Notes: a model not told the origin generated them from the letters alone. A stretch of DNA of 43,140 nt from JBGVMW01 sp045125095 (GCA_045125095.1 JBGVMW010000204.1:1-43140), one strand, 5' to 3'. Positions 6,924 through 16,532 are shown, counted from the first letter of the stretch. A program made the numbers and translations.

Positions 6924-7072
6924 GAATTAAAATCGATATTGGGAAAATAAAAGCTTTGAAAAATGCAGGGTGGAGCGTGAAAGATATTGCTTCGGAAATG
7001 CATTTAGAACCTAAGCAGGTATCACAAGCTATTTATTTAGATAAAAAGAAAAGAGAAAAGGAGAATGTGTAA
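6908..7072 (+). CDS. HTH-like frame lacking a start, candidate -1 frameshift extension
   Basis: The frame is open from 6884 to TAA 7070-7072 but has no ATG, GTG or TTG ahead of its conserved-looking part. That part (IGKIKALKNAGWSVKDIASEM) has the spacing of a small helix-turn-helix, with a basic tail. It begins just after the A8 tract at 6910-6917, so entry by -1 slippage from the zinc-ribbon gene is the simplest explanation. A recent frameshift mutation would look the same. Confidence 0.45.
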   Translation, partial: GKKTVRIKIDIGKIKALKNAGWSVKDIASEMHLEPKQVSQAIYLDKKKREKENV

Positions 7073-7073
7073 A

Positions 7074-7529
7074 ATGACTATCAACATTAATATCACAGGA
7101 TTAGAAAAATTGGAACCTTATGTAGAAAAGCTTGCGGCTATCTTATTAGATGCAACAAAGGGTGTAGCCGTGCAGACAAACCAGACACAAATGGCGGAGC
7201 CTGTTGCGCCGCAGATGCCGGCACAGCCGACGATGCCATATCAACAGCCTGTTCCAAATGCGTCACCGGCTACACCACAGCAGCCTGTACCGGCACAAAA
7301 TTCCACACCGAATAATCAGATAATGGGTGGGTTGCCGACTTCTGCTACACCACAGTCTTACACCCAGGACCAGATTGCTGTAGCCATGACGGGCTTAGTG
7401 GACAGGGGAATGCAGCCGCAGGTAATGGCAATCTTATCCGCTATGGGATGCCAGACATTGCTACAGGTTCCTAAGGAGAGATATCCAGAGCTTGTTACAA
7501 AACTAAGAGAGGCAGGTGCAGCAATTTAA
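7074..7529 (+). CDS. Proline/glutamine-rich phage protein, unknown function
   Basis: The 151-residue protein has a short N-terminal helix (residues ~1-35), a long P/Q/A-rich low-complexity middle (~45-105) and a structured C-terminal ~45 residues (AVAMTGLVDRGMQPQVMAI...). ATG 7074 has AAGGAG ten bases upstream; the ATG at 7065 is too close to it. Its conserved place just before DUF2800 suggests a replication or recombination accessory. The C-terminal region may be a protein-protein module. The last base overlaps the next start. Confidence 0.7.
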   Translation: MTININITGLEKLEPYVEKLAAILLDATKGVAVQTNQTQMAEPVAPQMPAQPTMPYQQPVPNASPATPQQPVPAQNSTPNNQIMGGLPTSATPQSYTQDQIAVAMTGLVDRGMQPQVMAILSAMGCQTLLQVPKERYPELVTKLREAGAAI

Positions 7530-8734
7530 TGAGCGAAAGAGAACATGCACTCTTATCGGCATCCAGTGCGAAAAAATGGATTAACTGCCCACCGTCCGCA
7601 CGATTGGAGGGGCAGTTTGAGGAACAGAGTTCTACATTTGCGGATGAAGGTTCTCTCGCACATGAGATATGTGAACTCAAGCTTCGGAAGACATTTCTTG
7701 AGCCGATGGGCGATAAGTCATATAAGACAGCATTAAATAAATTCAAGAAACATGAACTGTATAACCCGGAAATGGAGCGATATACAGAGGATTATTTAGA
7801 TTATGTAAAAACAATTGCGATGAGCTATGATACAACACCGACAATTGCAGTGGAAAAGAAAGTAGATTATAGCCATGTGGCACCAGAGGGATTTGGAACT
7901 GCGGACTGTATCATCCTGCACAGTAACGAGATTCATGTTATAGATTTTAAATATGGAAAAGGTGTACCAGTTAATGCATCCGGCAATCCACAGATGGCAT
8001 TGTACGCCGCTGGCGCGGTTGCTGCGTACGGCATCTTTTACCCGATTGAAAAGGTGTACTTCCATATTGTGCAGCCACGGATAAATAATTTTTCTAAATG
8101 GGAAACAACTGTATCAGAATTGCAGAAATGGTGTGATGTAATCGTAAAGCCGGCTGCGGAACTTGCATATAAGGGCGAAGGAAAGTTTAAGCAAGGAGAA
8201 TGGTGCGATGGCTGTTTTTGCAATGCTTCGGGTTGTTGTCGCGCAAGAGCAGACGAAAACATGAGCCTTATAAAATATGCGAATCCGGAAACAGGAAATC
8301 TACCAGAATCACCGCTACTGACCAATGAGGAAATTGGTGCAATTTTATCCAAAGCACAATATCTTGCAAAATGGGTGAAAAAGTTAGAAAACTATGCTTT
8401 GTCTGAATTACTCAAAGGAAATCCGGTACCGGGCTGGAAAGCCGTTGCCGGTAGAAGTAACCGGGTGATAACGGATACAGATGCGGCATATAAGGAATTA
8501 ATCAAAGCCGGATACAAGAAAGCCGTTCTGTATAATCAAGTTCCGGTTACCCTAACCGAAGCGGAGAAACTGATTTCTAAAGAGGACTACAATGATATTC
8601 TTGCAAAGTATATTGAGCGGCCAGCAGGAAAGCCTACACTTGCACCAGAGAGTGATAAAAGAGAAGCAATTCAACTAAAACCGACGGCCGAAGATGCATT
8701 CGGTGGAGATAATGCCTATAAGGAGGAAGCTTAA
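7529..8734 (+). CDS. DUF2800 protein, Cas4/RecB-like nuclease
   Basis: The 401-residue protein belongs to the DUF2800 family, a PD-(D/E)xK relative of RecB/Cas4 exonucleases. The N-terminus has the SASSAKKWINCPPSA motif, which with later cysteines could bind an Fe-S cluster. The catalytic core is seen as GTADCI and VIDFKYGKG (residues ~117-155), and the cysteine cluster CDGCFCNASGCC lies near 227-239. It likely processes DNA ends in phage recombination together with the SSB-like protein encoded next. ATG 7529 overlaps the previous stop. Confidence 0.88.
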   Translation: MSEREHALLSASSAKKWINCPPSARLEGQFEEQSSTFADEGSLAHEICELKLRKTFLEPMGDKSYKTALNKFKKHELYNPEMERYTEDYLDYVKTIAMSYDTTPTIAVEKKVDYSHVAPEGFGTADCIILHSNEIHVIDFKYGKGVPVNASGNPQMALYAAGAVAAYGIFYPIEKVYFHIVQPRINNFSKWETTVSELQKWCDVIVKPAAELAYKGEGKFKQGEWCDGCFCNASGCCRARADENMSLIKYANPETGNLPESPLLTNEEIGAILSKAQYLAKWVKKLENYALSELLKGNPVPGWKAVAGRSNRVITDTDAAYKELIKAGYKKAVLYNQVPVTLTEAEKLISKEDYNDILAKYIERPAGKPTLAPESDKREAIQLKPTAEDAFGGDNAYKEEA

Positions 8735-9427
8735 ATGAGTCTAACAACAGGAAAAGTAAGAGCTAGTTTTGTAAATGTATTCACACCACAGGTTCCGGTA
8801 GGGGGCGGAGAAGCAAAATACAGTATCACATTGCTGATTCCGAAAACCGATGTAACAACATTAAATGCCATTCAGATGGCAATGGAACAAGCGAAACAGG
8901 AAGGTGTTCAGAGAGTATTCGGCGGTACAATGCCGGCCATGGTAAAGACACCATTATATGACGGCGATGGGCCGAGACCAAATGGAGAGCCGTTTGGTGA
9001 AGAATGCAGGGGGCATATGGTAATAAGAGCATCGTCAAAAGACCAGCCTTCTGTGGTTGATTTGAATGTGCAGCCAATTTTAAATCAACATGACGTGTAT
9101 TCTGGATGTTATGTAAGAGCAAGTATAAATTTCTTCGCATATAATCAGAATGGCAATCGTGGAATCGGGTGTGGGTTGAATGCAATCCAGAAAGTAGAGG
9201 ATGGTGAGCCACTTACATCACGTGTCAGCGCACAGGAAGCGTTTGGCGGGAATAATGCATATGCTGGGGGATTTAATGCGACACCATATACAACGCCAAC
9301 TACTGGACAGATGTATCAGCCACAGCAGACGTATATGCAGCAGCCATACGCCACAATGCCACAGCAGACGCCAATGTATGATCCTATTACAGGAGCACCA
9401 ATAGGTGGGGGAGTGATGGGGATTTGA
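8735..9427 (+). CDS. DUF2815 single-stranded DNA-binding-like protein
   Basis: The 230-residue protein matches the DUF2815 pattern (GKVRASFVNVF, SITLLIPK, GEEC-G-H, FF-AYN--GN-GIGCGL), a T7 gp2.5-like OB-fold. Residues ~1-165 form the fold; the remainder is a Q/P/Y-rich flexible tail ending GGGVMGI. It sits directly after DUF2800 and overlaps the polymerase start by four bases. This fits a role coating single strands during replication and recombination. Confidence 0.85.
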   Translation: MSLTTGKVRASFVNVFTPQVPVGGGEAKYSITLLIPKTDVTTLNAIQMAMEQAKQEGVQRVFGGTMPAMVKTPLYDGDGPRPNGEPFGEECRGHMVIRASSKDQPSVVDLNVQPILNQHDVYSGCYVRASINFFAYNQNGNRGIGCGLNAIQKVEDGEPLTSRVSAQEAFGGNNAYAGGFNATPYTTPTTGQMYQPQQTYMQQPYATMPQQTPMYDPITGAPIGGGVMGI

Positions 9428-11388
9428 GAACCCTTAGTATTGATTTAGAAACATATTCAAGTGTTAATATTTCAAAATCCGGACTGTATAAATATGTACA
9501 GTCCCCGGATTTTGAAATTTTGTTATTCGCCTATGCCTATGATGGCGGCGATGTAAAAGTAATTGATTTGGCTCAGGGCGAAGTTCTTCCCAGGAGTCTG
9601 ATAGCTGATTTGAATAACCCAGAGGTTGAGAAGCACGCATATAACGCGGCTTTTGAATACTACTGTATTAATAAATTTTATCCATCAAAACTGGAACAGT
9701 GGCATTGCACAATGGTTCACGGATTGTATTGCGGATTCCCAGCAGGGCTTGCAGCAATTGGCAAGGCGATGGGGTTCTCCGAGGACAAACGAAAAATGTC
9801 AGTTGGTAATTCTTTAATAAAATATTTCTGCGTTCCATGCGCCCCTACAAAGCGGAACGGTGGTCGTACAAGAAATTATCCACACCACGATGTGGAAAAG
9901 TGGAATTTATTCAAAGAATACTGCAGGCAGGATGTTGTTACAGAAATGGCAGTGAAACAGCAGCTTATCAATTACCCTGTGCCGGAATCCGAACATCGTT
10001 TATGGGTAATTGACCAGTTGATTAACATTAATGGTGCTGCTCTTGACATGGAATTGATAGAGGGAGCCTTGGCAGTACATAAACACATGACTTCTGAACT
10101 TAGTGACCGTGCAGTAGGCATTACAGGGTTGGAGAACCCAAACAGTGTGGCACAGCTAAAAAAATGGGTGGAAGAAAACGCAGGACTTGAAATCGATTCC
10201 CTAAATAAACAGACAGTATCCGAACTGCTGGCGGACAAAAATACCGATGAAGCAGTAGCGGAGGCGTTAAAGATACGCCAGGAGTTAGGGAAAACATCGG
10301 TCAAAAAATACCAGGCAATGCATAATGCGGCATGTTTAGATGGTCGGGTAAGAGGATTATTACAGTTCTACGGTGCGAATCGAACAGGCAGATGGGCTGG
10401 AAGACTAGTTCAAGTGCAAAATCTACCACGAAACTATATTGATTCTCTGGATACAGCAAGAGAACTTGTGAAACATAGGAAAGTAGATGCCTTAAAACTG
10501 ATTTATGGTAACGTGCCTGATATTTTATCCCAGCTTCTAAGAACAGCTTTCATACCAAGCGATGGTTGCAAGTTTGCAGTAGCTGATTTTTCAGCAATTG
10601 AAGCGAGGGTTATTGCGTGGATGGCACGGGAAGAATGGAGATTGGAAGTATTCCGCACGCATGGAAAGATATACGAAGCTTCGGCAAGTTCTATGTTTGG
10701 CGTTCCGATTGAAAAAATCAAAAAGGGTAATCCGGAATATGCGCTTCGGGCAAAAGGTAAAGTTGCGGAATTGGCATTGGGATATCAAGGTTCTTCAGGT
10801 GCATTGATTCAGATGGGAGCTTTGCAAATGGGCTTAACCGAAGATGAACTTCCAGACATTGTAGGGCGTTGGAGGGGTGCAAACCGGCGTATTGTTGATT
10901 TGTGGTATAAGATTGAAAGAAGCGTGGTTGAATGCATTGAATATGGTGTAATATCTACGCTGCCGTGTGGGGTTACATTTTTGCGGGATGCAAATGTGTT
11001 AGAAATACGACTTCCCTCCGGTCGCAGTTTGTATTATCAGAATCCATGTTTGATACCCGATGAGCGCGGCTATAAGAAGATACACTTTATGGGGCAGAAC
11101 CAGACGAATAAAAAGTGGTCTCTCATCCCTACATATGGCGGGAAATTAACCGAGAACATCGTCCAGGCTGTGGCTAGGGATTGTCTGGCAAATGCTATGA
11201 CAAACCTGTTTGCAGCAGGATACAAGATAAATTTTCACATACATGATGAGGTAATTCTTGAAGTTCCTAGGAATTCAGATAAAGGTTTAGATGATGCGGT
11301 GCGAATCATGTGCCAGCCACCTGCGTGGGCATTAGATCTACCTTTAAATGCAGATGGTTTTGAAGGGGAATATTATAAAAAGGAGTAA
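9424..11388 (+). CDS. Family A DNA polymerase with 3'-5' exonuclease domain
   Basis: The 654-residue replicative polymerase has an N-terminal DnaQ-like exonuclease (LSIDLETYSS with D-E at residues 6-8; later HAYNAAFEY and a YCRQDVVTEM motif). The polymerase domain shows motif A (DFSAIEARV from D388), motif B (RAKGKVAELALGYQG) and motif C (HDEVILEV, H607-D608). The start is TTG 9424, overlapping the previous stop and preceded by GGGGA. It copies the phage genome together with the primase-helicase encoded next. Confidence 0.95.
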   Translation: MRTLSIDLETYSSVNISKSGLYKYVQSPDFEILLFAYAYDGGDVKVIDLAQGEVLPRSLIADLNNPEVEKHAYNAAFEYYCINKFYPSKLEQWHCTMVHGLYCGFPAGLAAIGKAMGFSEDKRKMSVGNSLIKYFCVPCAPTKRNGGRTRNYPHHDVEKWNLFKEYCRQDVVTEMAVKQQLINYPVPESEHRLWVIDQLININGAALDMELIEGALAVHKHMTSELSDRAVGITGLENPNSVAQLKKWVEENAGLEIDSLNKQTVSELLADKNTDEAVAEALKIRQELGKTSVKKYQAMHNAACLDGRVRGLLQFYGANRTGRWAGRLVQVQNLPRNYIDSLDTARELVKHRKVDALKLIYGNVPDILSQLLRTAFIPSDGCKFAVADFSAIEARVIAWMAREEWRLEVFRTHGKIYEASASSMFGVPIEKIKKGNPEYALRAKGKVAELALGYQGSSGALIQMGALQMGLTEDELPDIVGRWRGANRRIVDLWYKIERSVVECIEYGVISTLPCGVTFLRDANVLEIRLPSGRSLYYQNPCLIPDERGYKKIHFMGQNQTNKKWSLIPTYGGKLTENIVQAVARDCLANAMTNLFAAGYKINFHIHDEVILEVPRNSDKGLDDAVRIMCQPPAWALDLPLNADGFEGEYYKKE

Positions 11389-11395
11389 AGGCGAT

Positions 11396-13801
11396 ATGGT
11401 AAATGATAGACAAATAAAAATATCTGTCGGACAAAGCCGCAAAGCTACATATTGGAAACAATTGGATATGCTCTGGTCTGAATTTGTGTTGCGCCTGGCA
11501 AAGCCGGAACGGACACAGGAAACAATTGAGCAGTATAAGTCGTTTCCAAAGCCGAAACAGGATGAATTGAAGGACATAGGCGGCTATGTTGGTGGTGTTC
11601 TAAATAATGGACGGAGACGAAATGAATACGCAGGTGAAAGATACCTGATTACGCTGGATGCAGATAGTATAGAACCGGGAGCAACGCAAGGGATTGTTAA
11701 TGCGGTAGATGCTCTCGGATGTGCATATGTAATCTATTCCACCCGTAAACACGAACCCGCAGCACCAAGATTAAGAATTATCTTTCCTCTTGATGTACCG
11801 GCAACCCCGGATGAATATGAGCCTATTGCGCGTAAAGTTGCAAGCTTTTTAAATATGAAGATATTTGACCCGACCACATTTGAGCCGGTTAGACTGATGT
11901 ACTGGCCAAGCTGCAGTGTGAACAGCGATTATGTATTCGTATATGGAGATAAGCCTTTTCTTTCAAAAGAGGGTGTACTTGCCATGTACCAGAACTGGCA
12001 TGATGTGTTGGAATGGCCGGAAGTGCCGGGAGCGGCGGCAATCAGAAACCGTTCCGCAAAGAAACAGGGCAATCCATTGGAAAAGACGGGTCCTGTGGGG
12101 GCATTTTGTAAGAACTACAACATATTAGAAGCAATTGAAAAATTCCTACCGGGAACATATGAAGTTTGCGGAGATGGAAGACTTACTTATACGGAAGGTT
12201 CTACAGTTGGTGGGGCGGTATTGTATGAAGATGGTAATTTTCTTTTCAGTCACCATGCAACGGATCCGGCAAGCGGTAAACTATGTAACAGTTTTGATTT
12301 GGTACGATTGCATATGTTTGGTGATGCAGATGCGGAAGCCTTGCCGGATACACCAGTGAATAAACTTCCAAGCTACAGTGCCATGTGCGAATTTGCCATG
12401 TCTCAAGAGCCTGTTGCTAAATTAATATCAACAGAAAGGTATGAAAAAGCAGTAGCGGATTTTGCGGATGTTGAGGGACTTACCAATGCAGATTTAGATT
12501 GGGTGGGTAAGCTTAAAGTAAGTTCACAAACAGGGCTTCCCAATAAGACAATTGACAATGTTCTAATAATTTTAGAAAACGACCCGAAGCTTAAAGGGCG
12601 GTTTTATCACGATGAATTTGGGAATCGGCCAGTTATTTGTGATTCTATGCCATGGGAAACGTCTCAGGCATCATATAAGACAAGACCGTGGGCTGACGAA
12701 GACGACGCAGGGCTTAGGCATTACATGGAAAAAGTATACTCTATTACTGGTAAGGAACGTATTTATGATGCCTTTGCCATTGGTGCAATGGCTAATAAGA
12801 AGCATAAGATTAGAGAGTTTCTCAGCGGTCTTGTGTGGGATGGTGAGCCTAGGCTTGACAGATTATTGATAGATTATCTAGGTGCAGAAGATACAGAATA
12901 TGTTAAGGCTGTGACAAGAAAAGCATTGTGCGCAGCAGTCGCAAGAGCATTACGGCCGGGAGTTAAATTTGACTGTATGTTGATATTATCGGGCGCACAG
13001 GGGATTGGTAAAAGTACTTTTTTTAGAATATTAGGCAAAGACTGGTATTCAGATTCGCTAAGCACCTTTGAGGGTAAGGAAGCCTCAGAGTTAATACAAG
13101 GCTACTGGATTATAGAAGCAGGAGAGCTGACTGGTCTTAATAAGTCAGAAATGAATGCAGTTAAGCAGTTTTTAAGTAAGACAGAAGATGTGTACAGGGT
13201 GCCATACGGGAAACGTACAGGGGCATTCCCGCGAGGGTGCATTATAGTAGGAACAACAAATGATACCGAATTTTTAAAAGACCGTACCGGGAACCGACGG
13301 TTCTGGCCTGTGGATTTAGGTAGCGGAGTAGTACGCAAGAATGTATTTACCCAGTTAGCCGAAGAAGTTGACCAGATATGGGCGGAAGCGTTGGTTCGTT
13401 ATCAGTGTGGCGAGAAGTTATATTTAGAAGGTACCGTTGCGGAAGAAGCGGTTAAGCAGCAGGAAGCACATAAAGAGAGAAGTCCTAAAGAGGGTATTAT
13501 TATGGAATTTCTGGCACGAAAGGTTCCAAAGGACTGGAATAAAAGAGATTTGGCAGAAAGGCGGGATTTCTGGAATTTCGGCGGTAAGAATGTTGACGAG
13601 AGTACTTTGGTCGAACGGACGAGAGTATGTGCTGCAGAGATATGGTGCGAATGCTTTAATGGAGACCTAAAAACGATGAAACGCAGTGATTCCATTGAAA
13701 TAAATGGCATCTTGTCCAATATAGATGGGTGGGAAAAAGCCGAAGGTGCGTTAAAATTTGGAGCGTTTTACGGTGTTCAAAAAGGCTATATAAAAAGGTA
13801 A
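11396..13801 (+). CDS. Primase-helicase with VapE-type ATPase
   Basis: The 801-residue protein joins an archaeo-eukaryotic-primase-like N-terminus (LITLDADSI near residue 85, PRLRIIFPL, MYWPSCS) to a virulence-associated-E ATPase. The Walker A is GAQGIGKST at ~533-541, the acidic motif IIEAGEL follows at ~578, and sensor/arginine motifs GTTNDTEFL and GNRRFWPV come later. It should prime and unwind DNA at the phage origin. ATG 11396 has AGGAG ten bases upstream; an earlier in-frame start would overlap the polymerase more deeply without such a site. Its stop lies inside the first GGTAACTTT repeat. Confidence 0.92.
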   Translation: MVNDRQIKISVGQSRKATYWKQLDMLWSEFVLRLAKPERTQETIEQYKSFPKPKQDELKDIGGYVGGVLNNGRRRNEYAGERYLITLDADSIEPGATQGIVNAVDALGCAYVIYSTRKHEPAAPRLRIIFPLDVPATPDEYEPIARKVASFLNMKIFDPTTFEPVRLMYWPSCSVNSDYVFVYGDKPFLSKEGVLAMYQNWHDVLEWPEVPGAAAIRNRSAKKQGNPLEKTGPVGAFCKNYNILEAIEKFLPGTYEVCGDGRLTYTEGSTVGGAVLYEDGNFLFSHHATDPASGKLCNSFDLVRLHMFGDADAEALPDTPVNKLPSYSAMCEFAMSQEPVAKLISTERYEKAVADFADVEGLTNADLDWVGKLKVSSQTGLPNKTIDNVLIILENDPKLKGRFYHDEFGNRPVICDSMPWETSQASYKTRPWADEDDAGLRHYMEKVYSITGKERIYDAFAIGAMANKKHKIREFLSGLVWDGEPRLDRLLIDYLGAEDTEYVKAVTRKALCAAVARALRPGVKFDCMLILSGAQGIGKSTFFRILGKDWYSDSLSTFEGKEASELIQGYWIIEAGELTGLNKSEMNAVKQFLSKTEDVYRVPYGKRTGAFPRGCIIVGTTNDTEFLKDRTGNRRFWPVDLGSGVVRKNVFTQLAEEVDQIWAEALVRYQCGEKLYLEGTVAEEAVKQQEAHKERSPKEGIIMEFLARKVPKDWNKRDLAERRDFWNFGGKNVDESTLVERTRVCAAEIWCECFNGDLKTMKRSDSIEINGILSNIDGWEKAEGALKFGAFYGVQKGYIKR

Positions 13802-14022
13802 CTTTCTCAGAAAAAGGTAACTTTCTGGGGTAACTTTGGTAACTTTCTGGTAACTTTCTAAGTTACCCCTTTGACCGTTGAAAATACTGGGTTTATGGAT
13901 AGGTAACTTTGGTAACTTTAATTTTATATAAAAGTATTAAATTAAAGGATTAAAGGGTAAATGTACCCTTTGCCCGCATATATGTATATATATATATATA
14001 CGCGTAGGTTACCAAAGTTACC
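13797..14022. repeat. Iteron-like GGTAACTTT array, candidate replication origin
   Basis: GGTAACTTT occurs directly at 13797, 13816, 13829, 13838, 13849, 13902 and 13911 (start positions). Inverted copies lie at 13860-13867 (one mismatch) and 14014-14022. The stretch 13827-13843 is complementary to 14006-14022 region over ~17 bases. A perfect hairpin AAAGGGTA-aatg-TACCCTTT lies at 13952-13971, and an alternating TA tract at 13979-14000 could be the unwinding element. It sits directly after the primase-helicase gene in a gene-free gap. Confidence 0.7.
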
Positions 14023-14047
14023 CCTTTGTGGAAAAGGGGGCATGTAA

Positions 14048-14416
14048 GTGTTAGAAAAAGATTTAGAAGCAAAATTCAGACAAGCAGTGAAGGAAAAGGG
14101 TGGCATCGCATTCAAGTTCGTGTCGCCCGGGAATGCCGGTGTCCCGGATAGGCTTGTAGTACTTCCAGGAGGTAGGATTGGCTTTGTGGAATTGAAAGTC
14201 AACGGCAATAAGCCGACAGCATTACAAAACCGGCAAATGGACAGGCTGAAAAAATTAGGCTGTTTTGTATGTGTACTTGATAGCGTAGCAGCAATTCCGG
14301 AAGTAATTGCAGGTATTAACCTTTGCACATCACAGACGTGTACACAAATGGTTATGCACATTTTGGAGGAAAACGGCCTGATGGTTGAGCCGGAGGTGGA
14401 TGCAGATGGAATTTAA
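14048..14416 (+). CDS. VRR-NUC domain nuclease
   Basis: The 122-residue stand-alone VRR-NUC protein belongs to the PD-(D/E)xK superfamily and probably cleaves branched DNA such as Holliday junctions or replication forks. Motifs seen: E3 region, GVPDRLVVLPGGRIGFVELK (D near 37, E-x-K near 50-52) and a Q-x-x-x-x-x-L helix after it. The start is GTG 14048 with AGGGGG nine bases upstream. It follows the origin-like repeats and overlaps the helicase gene by 11 bases. Confidence 0.9.
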   Translation: MLEKDLEAKFRQAVKEKGGIAFKFVSPGNAGVPDRLVVLPGGRIGFVELKVNGNKPTALQNRQMDRLKKLGCFVCVLDSVAAIPEVIAGINLCTSQTCTQMVMHILEENGLMVEPEVDADGI

Positions 14417-15794
14417 GCCGCACGACTACCAGAGGTATTGCATAAACCGAATGGTGGCAGAAAAGAATTTAGGCTTGTTTCTTGACATGGGGTTGGGAAA
14501 AACGGTTATCACACTTACTGCCGTGAATGACTTAAAATATAACCGATTCTGTGTCAGAAAAGTTCTGGTTATTGCACCAAAGAAAGTCGCAGAAGATACA
14601 TGGACAAGGGAAGCTGACAAATGGAACCACTTGAAGCTGCTGCGTGTAATTCCTGTTTTGGGAAGCTTGACGAAGCGCATCCGGGCATTGAATACACCGG
14701 GAGATGTATATGTGATTGGCAGGGACAGTGTTCAGTGGTTGGTGGACTATTACAGGAACGCATGGCCGTTTGACATGGTTGTAATCGATGAACTGTCCAG
14801 CTTTAAAAATCACAAGTCAAAACGGTTTAAGTCCCTAACCATGGTGCGTAATCATATTGACCGGATGGTTGGTCTTACGGGAACACCGACACCCAACGGA
14901 CTGCTTGACCTTTGGGCGCAGGTGTATTTGATTGACGGAGGTGCCCGTCTGGGAGAGCGGTTTACCAAGTACCGGGAGGAATATTTTGCGCCGGCATCCA
15001 GAAGTCGGGAAAGGATATTTTCATACGCACCGGTTCCGGGGGCTGAGGAGGTTATCCGTAGCCAGATAAAAGATATTTGTATCAGTCTTTCAGCAGCAGA
15101 TTATTTGTCGTTGCCGGAGAAAATAGATAATGTCGTGTATGTACGCCTTGGAGATAAAACAGAAAAAGCCTATAAGGATTTTGAAACAGAGATGCTTCTG
15201 CAGGTAGACGAGGATATACTGGATGCCGGTAGTGCTGCAGTGTTGTCCAATAAGCTGTTGCAATTTTGTAATGGGGCAGTATATGACGCGGATAAGCATG
15301 TGGTCGAGGTTCACAATGCGAAGCTGGATGCCCTGAAGGAAATAATCGAAAATAATACCGGCAAATCCGTTCTGGTATTTTACAATTTTCAGCACGACAG
15401 GGACAGAATCATAAAAAGCTTGTCACGCAGCGGATTAAAAATTGCAGAATTGAACAGTCCGGACACCATTTCCAAGTGGAATAGTGGGGAAATTGATATA
15501 CTGCTTGCGCATCCGGCAAGTGCTGCATACGGATTGAACCTGCAGGCTGGTGGAAATATTATTGTCTGGTTCGGGCTTACCTGGTCTTTGGAATTATACC
15601 AGCAGGCAAATGCGCGATTGTACCGACAGGGGCAGACCGAAGTTGTGACAATTCATCATCTCATTGCGGCGGGATGTCGTGATGAGGATGTGATGGATGC
15701 CATCCAGAATAAAGGAGCTTCGCAGGAGGCATTTTTGGATTCTTTGAAAGCAAGGATTAAGCGGGTAAAGGAGGAAGTTGGTAGTGTGGGATAA
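14406..15794 (+). CDS. SNF2-family DEAD/DEAH-like helicase
   Basis: The 462-residue superfamily 2 ATPase shows Walker A DMGLGKT (27-33), Walker B VIDELSSFK (D128-E129), motif III GLTGTPTPNG and the SNF2 motif VI-type string QANARLYRQGQ. The two RecA-like lobes are complete. ATG 14406 is chosen because GGAGG is nine bases upstream; ATG 14400 is nearer than usual. Phage members pair with VRR-NUC proteins, suggesting a joint role in recombination or fork processing. It overlaps the next frame slightly. Confidence 0.93.
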   Translation: MEFKPHDYQRYCINRMVAEKNLGLFLDMGLGKTVITLTAVNDLKYNRFCVRKVLVIAPKKVAEDTWTREADKWNHLKLLRVIPVLGSLTKRIRALNTPGDVYVIGRDSVQWLVDYYRNAWPFDMVVIDELSSFKNHKSKRFKSLTMVRNHIDRMVGLTGTPTPNGLLDLWAQVYLIDGGARLGERFTKYREEYFAPASRSRERIFSYAPVPGAEEVIRSQIKDICISLSAADYLSLPEKIDNVVYVRLGDKTEKAYKDFETEMLLQVDEDILDAGSAAVLSNKLLQFCNGAVYDADKHVVEVHNAKLDALKEIIENNTGKSVLVFYNFQHDRDRIIKSLSRSGLKIAELNSPDTISKWNSGEIDILLAHPASAAYGLNLQAGGNIIVWFGLTWSLELYQQANARLYRQGQTEVVTIHHLIAAGCRDEDVMDAIQNKGASQEAFLDSLKARIKRVKEEVGSVG

Positions 15795-16023
15795 TGAATG
15801 GATTCCGGTAGAAAAACGAACACCGGAGCCGGGACAAAAAATCATAGCAACATTACGGTGCAAAGGTAAGTCAATCGTGACAATCGTCAAGTATAATGGG
15901 ACAAATATGGCAGAGGGATGCAGATTGACAGCTTGGATACCTGCTCCGGAACCGTATGTGAGTGATATTGCTAGAATGTATATGATGATTTGCATGTGCT
16001 GGAGAAAGAGTAGGGTTAAATAA
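15784..16023 (+). CDS. DUF551 small protein
   Basis: A 79-residue protein with the DUF551 signature WIPVEKRTPEPG at the start and AWIPAPEPY near residue 57. GTG 15784 is the start best spaced from GGAGG (nine bases); TTG 15778 is too close. DUF551 proteins are frequent in Gram-positive and enteric phages and have no known function. A basic tail follows the domain. A second DUF551 protein lies at 16533. Confidence 0.75.
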   Translation: MWDNEWIPVEKRTPEPGQKIIATLRCKGKSIVTIVKYNGTNMAEGCRLTAWIPAPEPYVSDIARMYMMICMCWRKSRVK

Positions 16024-16044
16024 GAATTTGGAGAGGTAAGAAAA

Positions 16045-16482
16045 ATGGAAATAAGACCTATAACATTTAGAGAAGCAAGTGATTTCATTGAAAAATATCA
16101 TAGACACCACAAGGCTACAGTAGGGCATAAATTTTCTGTGGGCTGTTATGAAAATGATATTCTTGTGGGGGTTGCCGTGTGCGGTAGACCAGTAAGCAGA
16201 TATTATGATAATGGATTTACTTGCGAGATTAATAGATTATGCACAGACGGTACTCGTAATGCGTGTTCGATGCTTTATGGTGCGTGTTGCCGAATTGCTA
16301 AAGAAATGGGTTATAAAAAGATAATCACATACATATTGCGATCCGAAAATGGCGCAAGTCTTAAAGCGAGTAATTTTATTTGTGAGGGCGAAGCTGGCGG
16401 AACGCATTGGACTGGAACAAGAGATAAAGGGCAGAATATACCTAGTGAAATGAAAACTAGGTGGGTAAGGTTGCTTGTCTAA
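16045..16482 (+). CDS. XF1762-family GNAT-like protein
   Basis: The 145-residue protein resembles the phage XF1762 family, with a GNAT-like fold. The conserved stretches are EKYHRHH near residue 17, VGVAVCGRPVSR, EINRLCTDGTRNACS and ITYILRSENGASL. The acyl-CoA loop is weak, so enzymatic activity is uncertain. GGAGAGGTAAGAAAA precedes ATG 16045. It could modify or mark a small molecule or protein during infection (inference). Confidence 0.8.
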   Translation: MEIRPITFREASDFIEKYHRHHKATVGHKFSVGCYENDILVGVAVCGRPVSRYYDNGFTCEINRLCTDGTRNACSMLYGACCRIAKEMGYKKIITYILRSENGASLKASNFICEGEAGGTHWTGTRDKGQNIPSEMKTRWVRLLV

Positions 16483-16532
16483 ACTGAAATTAGTCAAGTA
16501 AAGTCAAGGATTTGAGCGGAAAGGAGCAAAGA

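Noticed and set aside
13797..14022. GGTAACTTT array as a CRISPR
   Set aside because: Units are nine bases, unevenly spaced, partly inverted, and there are no unique spacers or cas genes.
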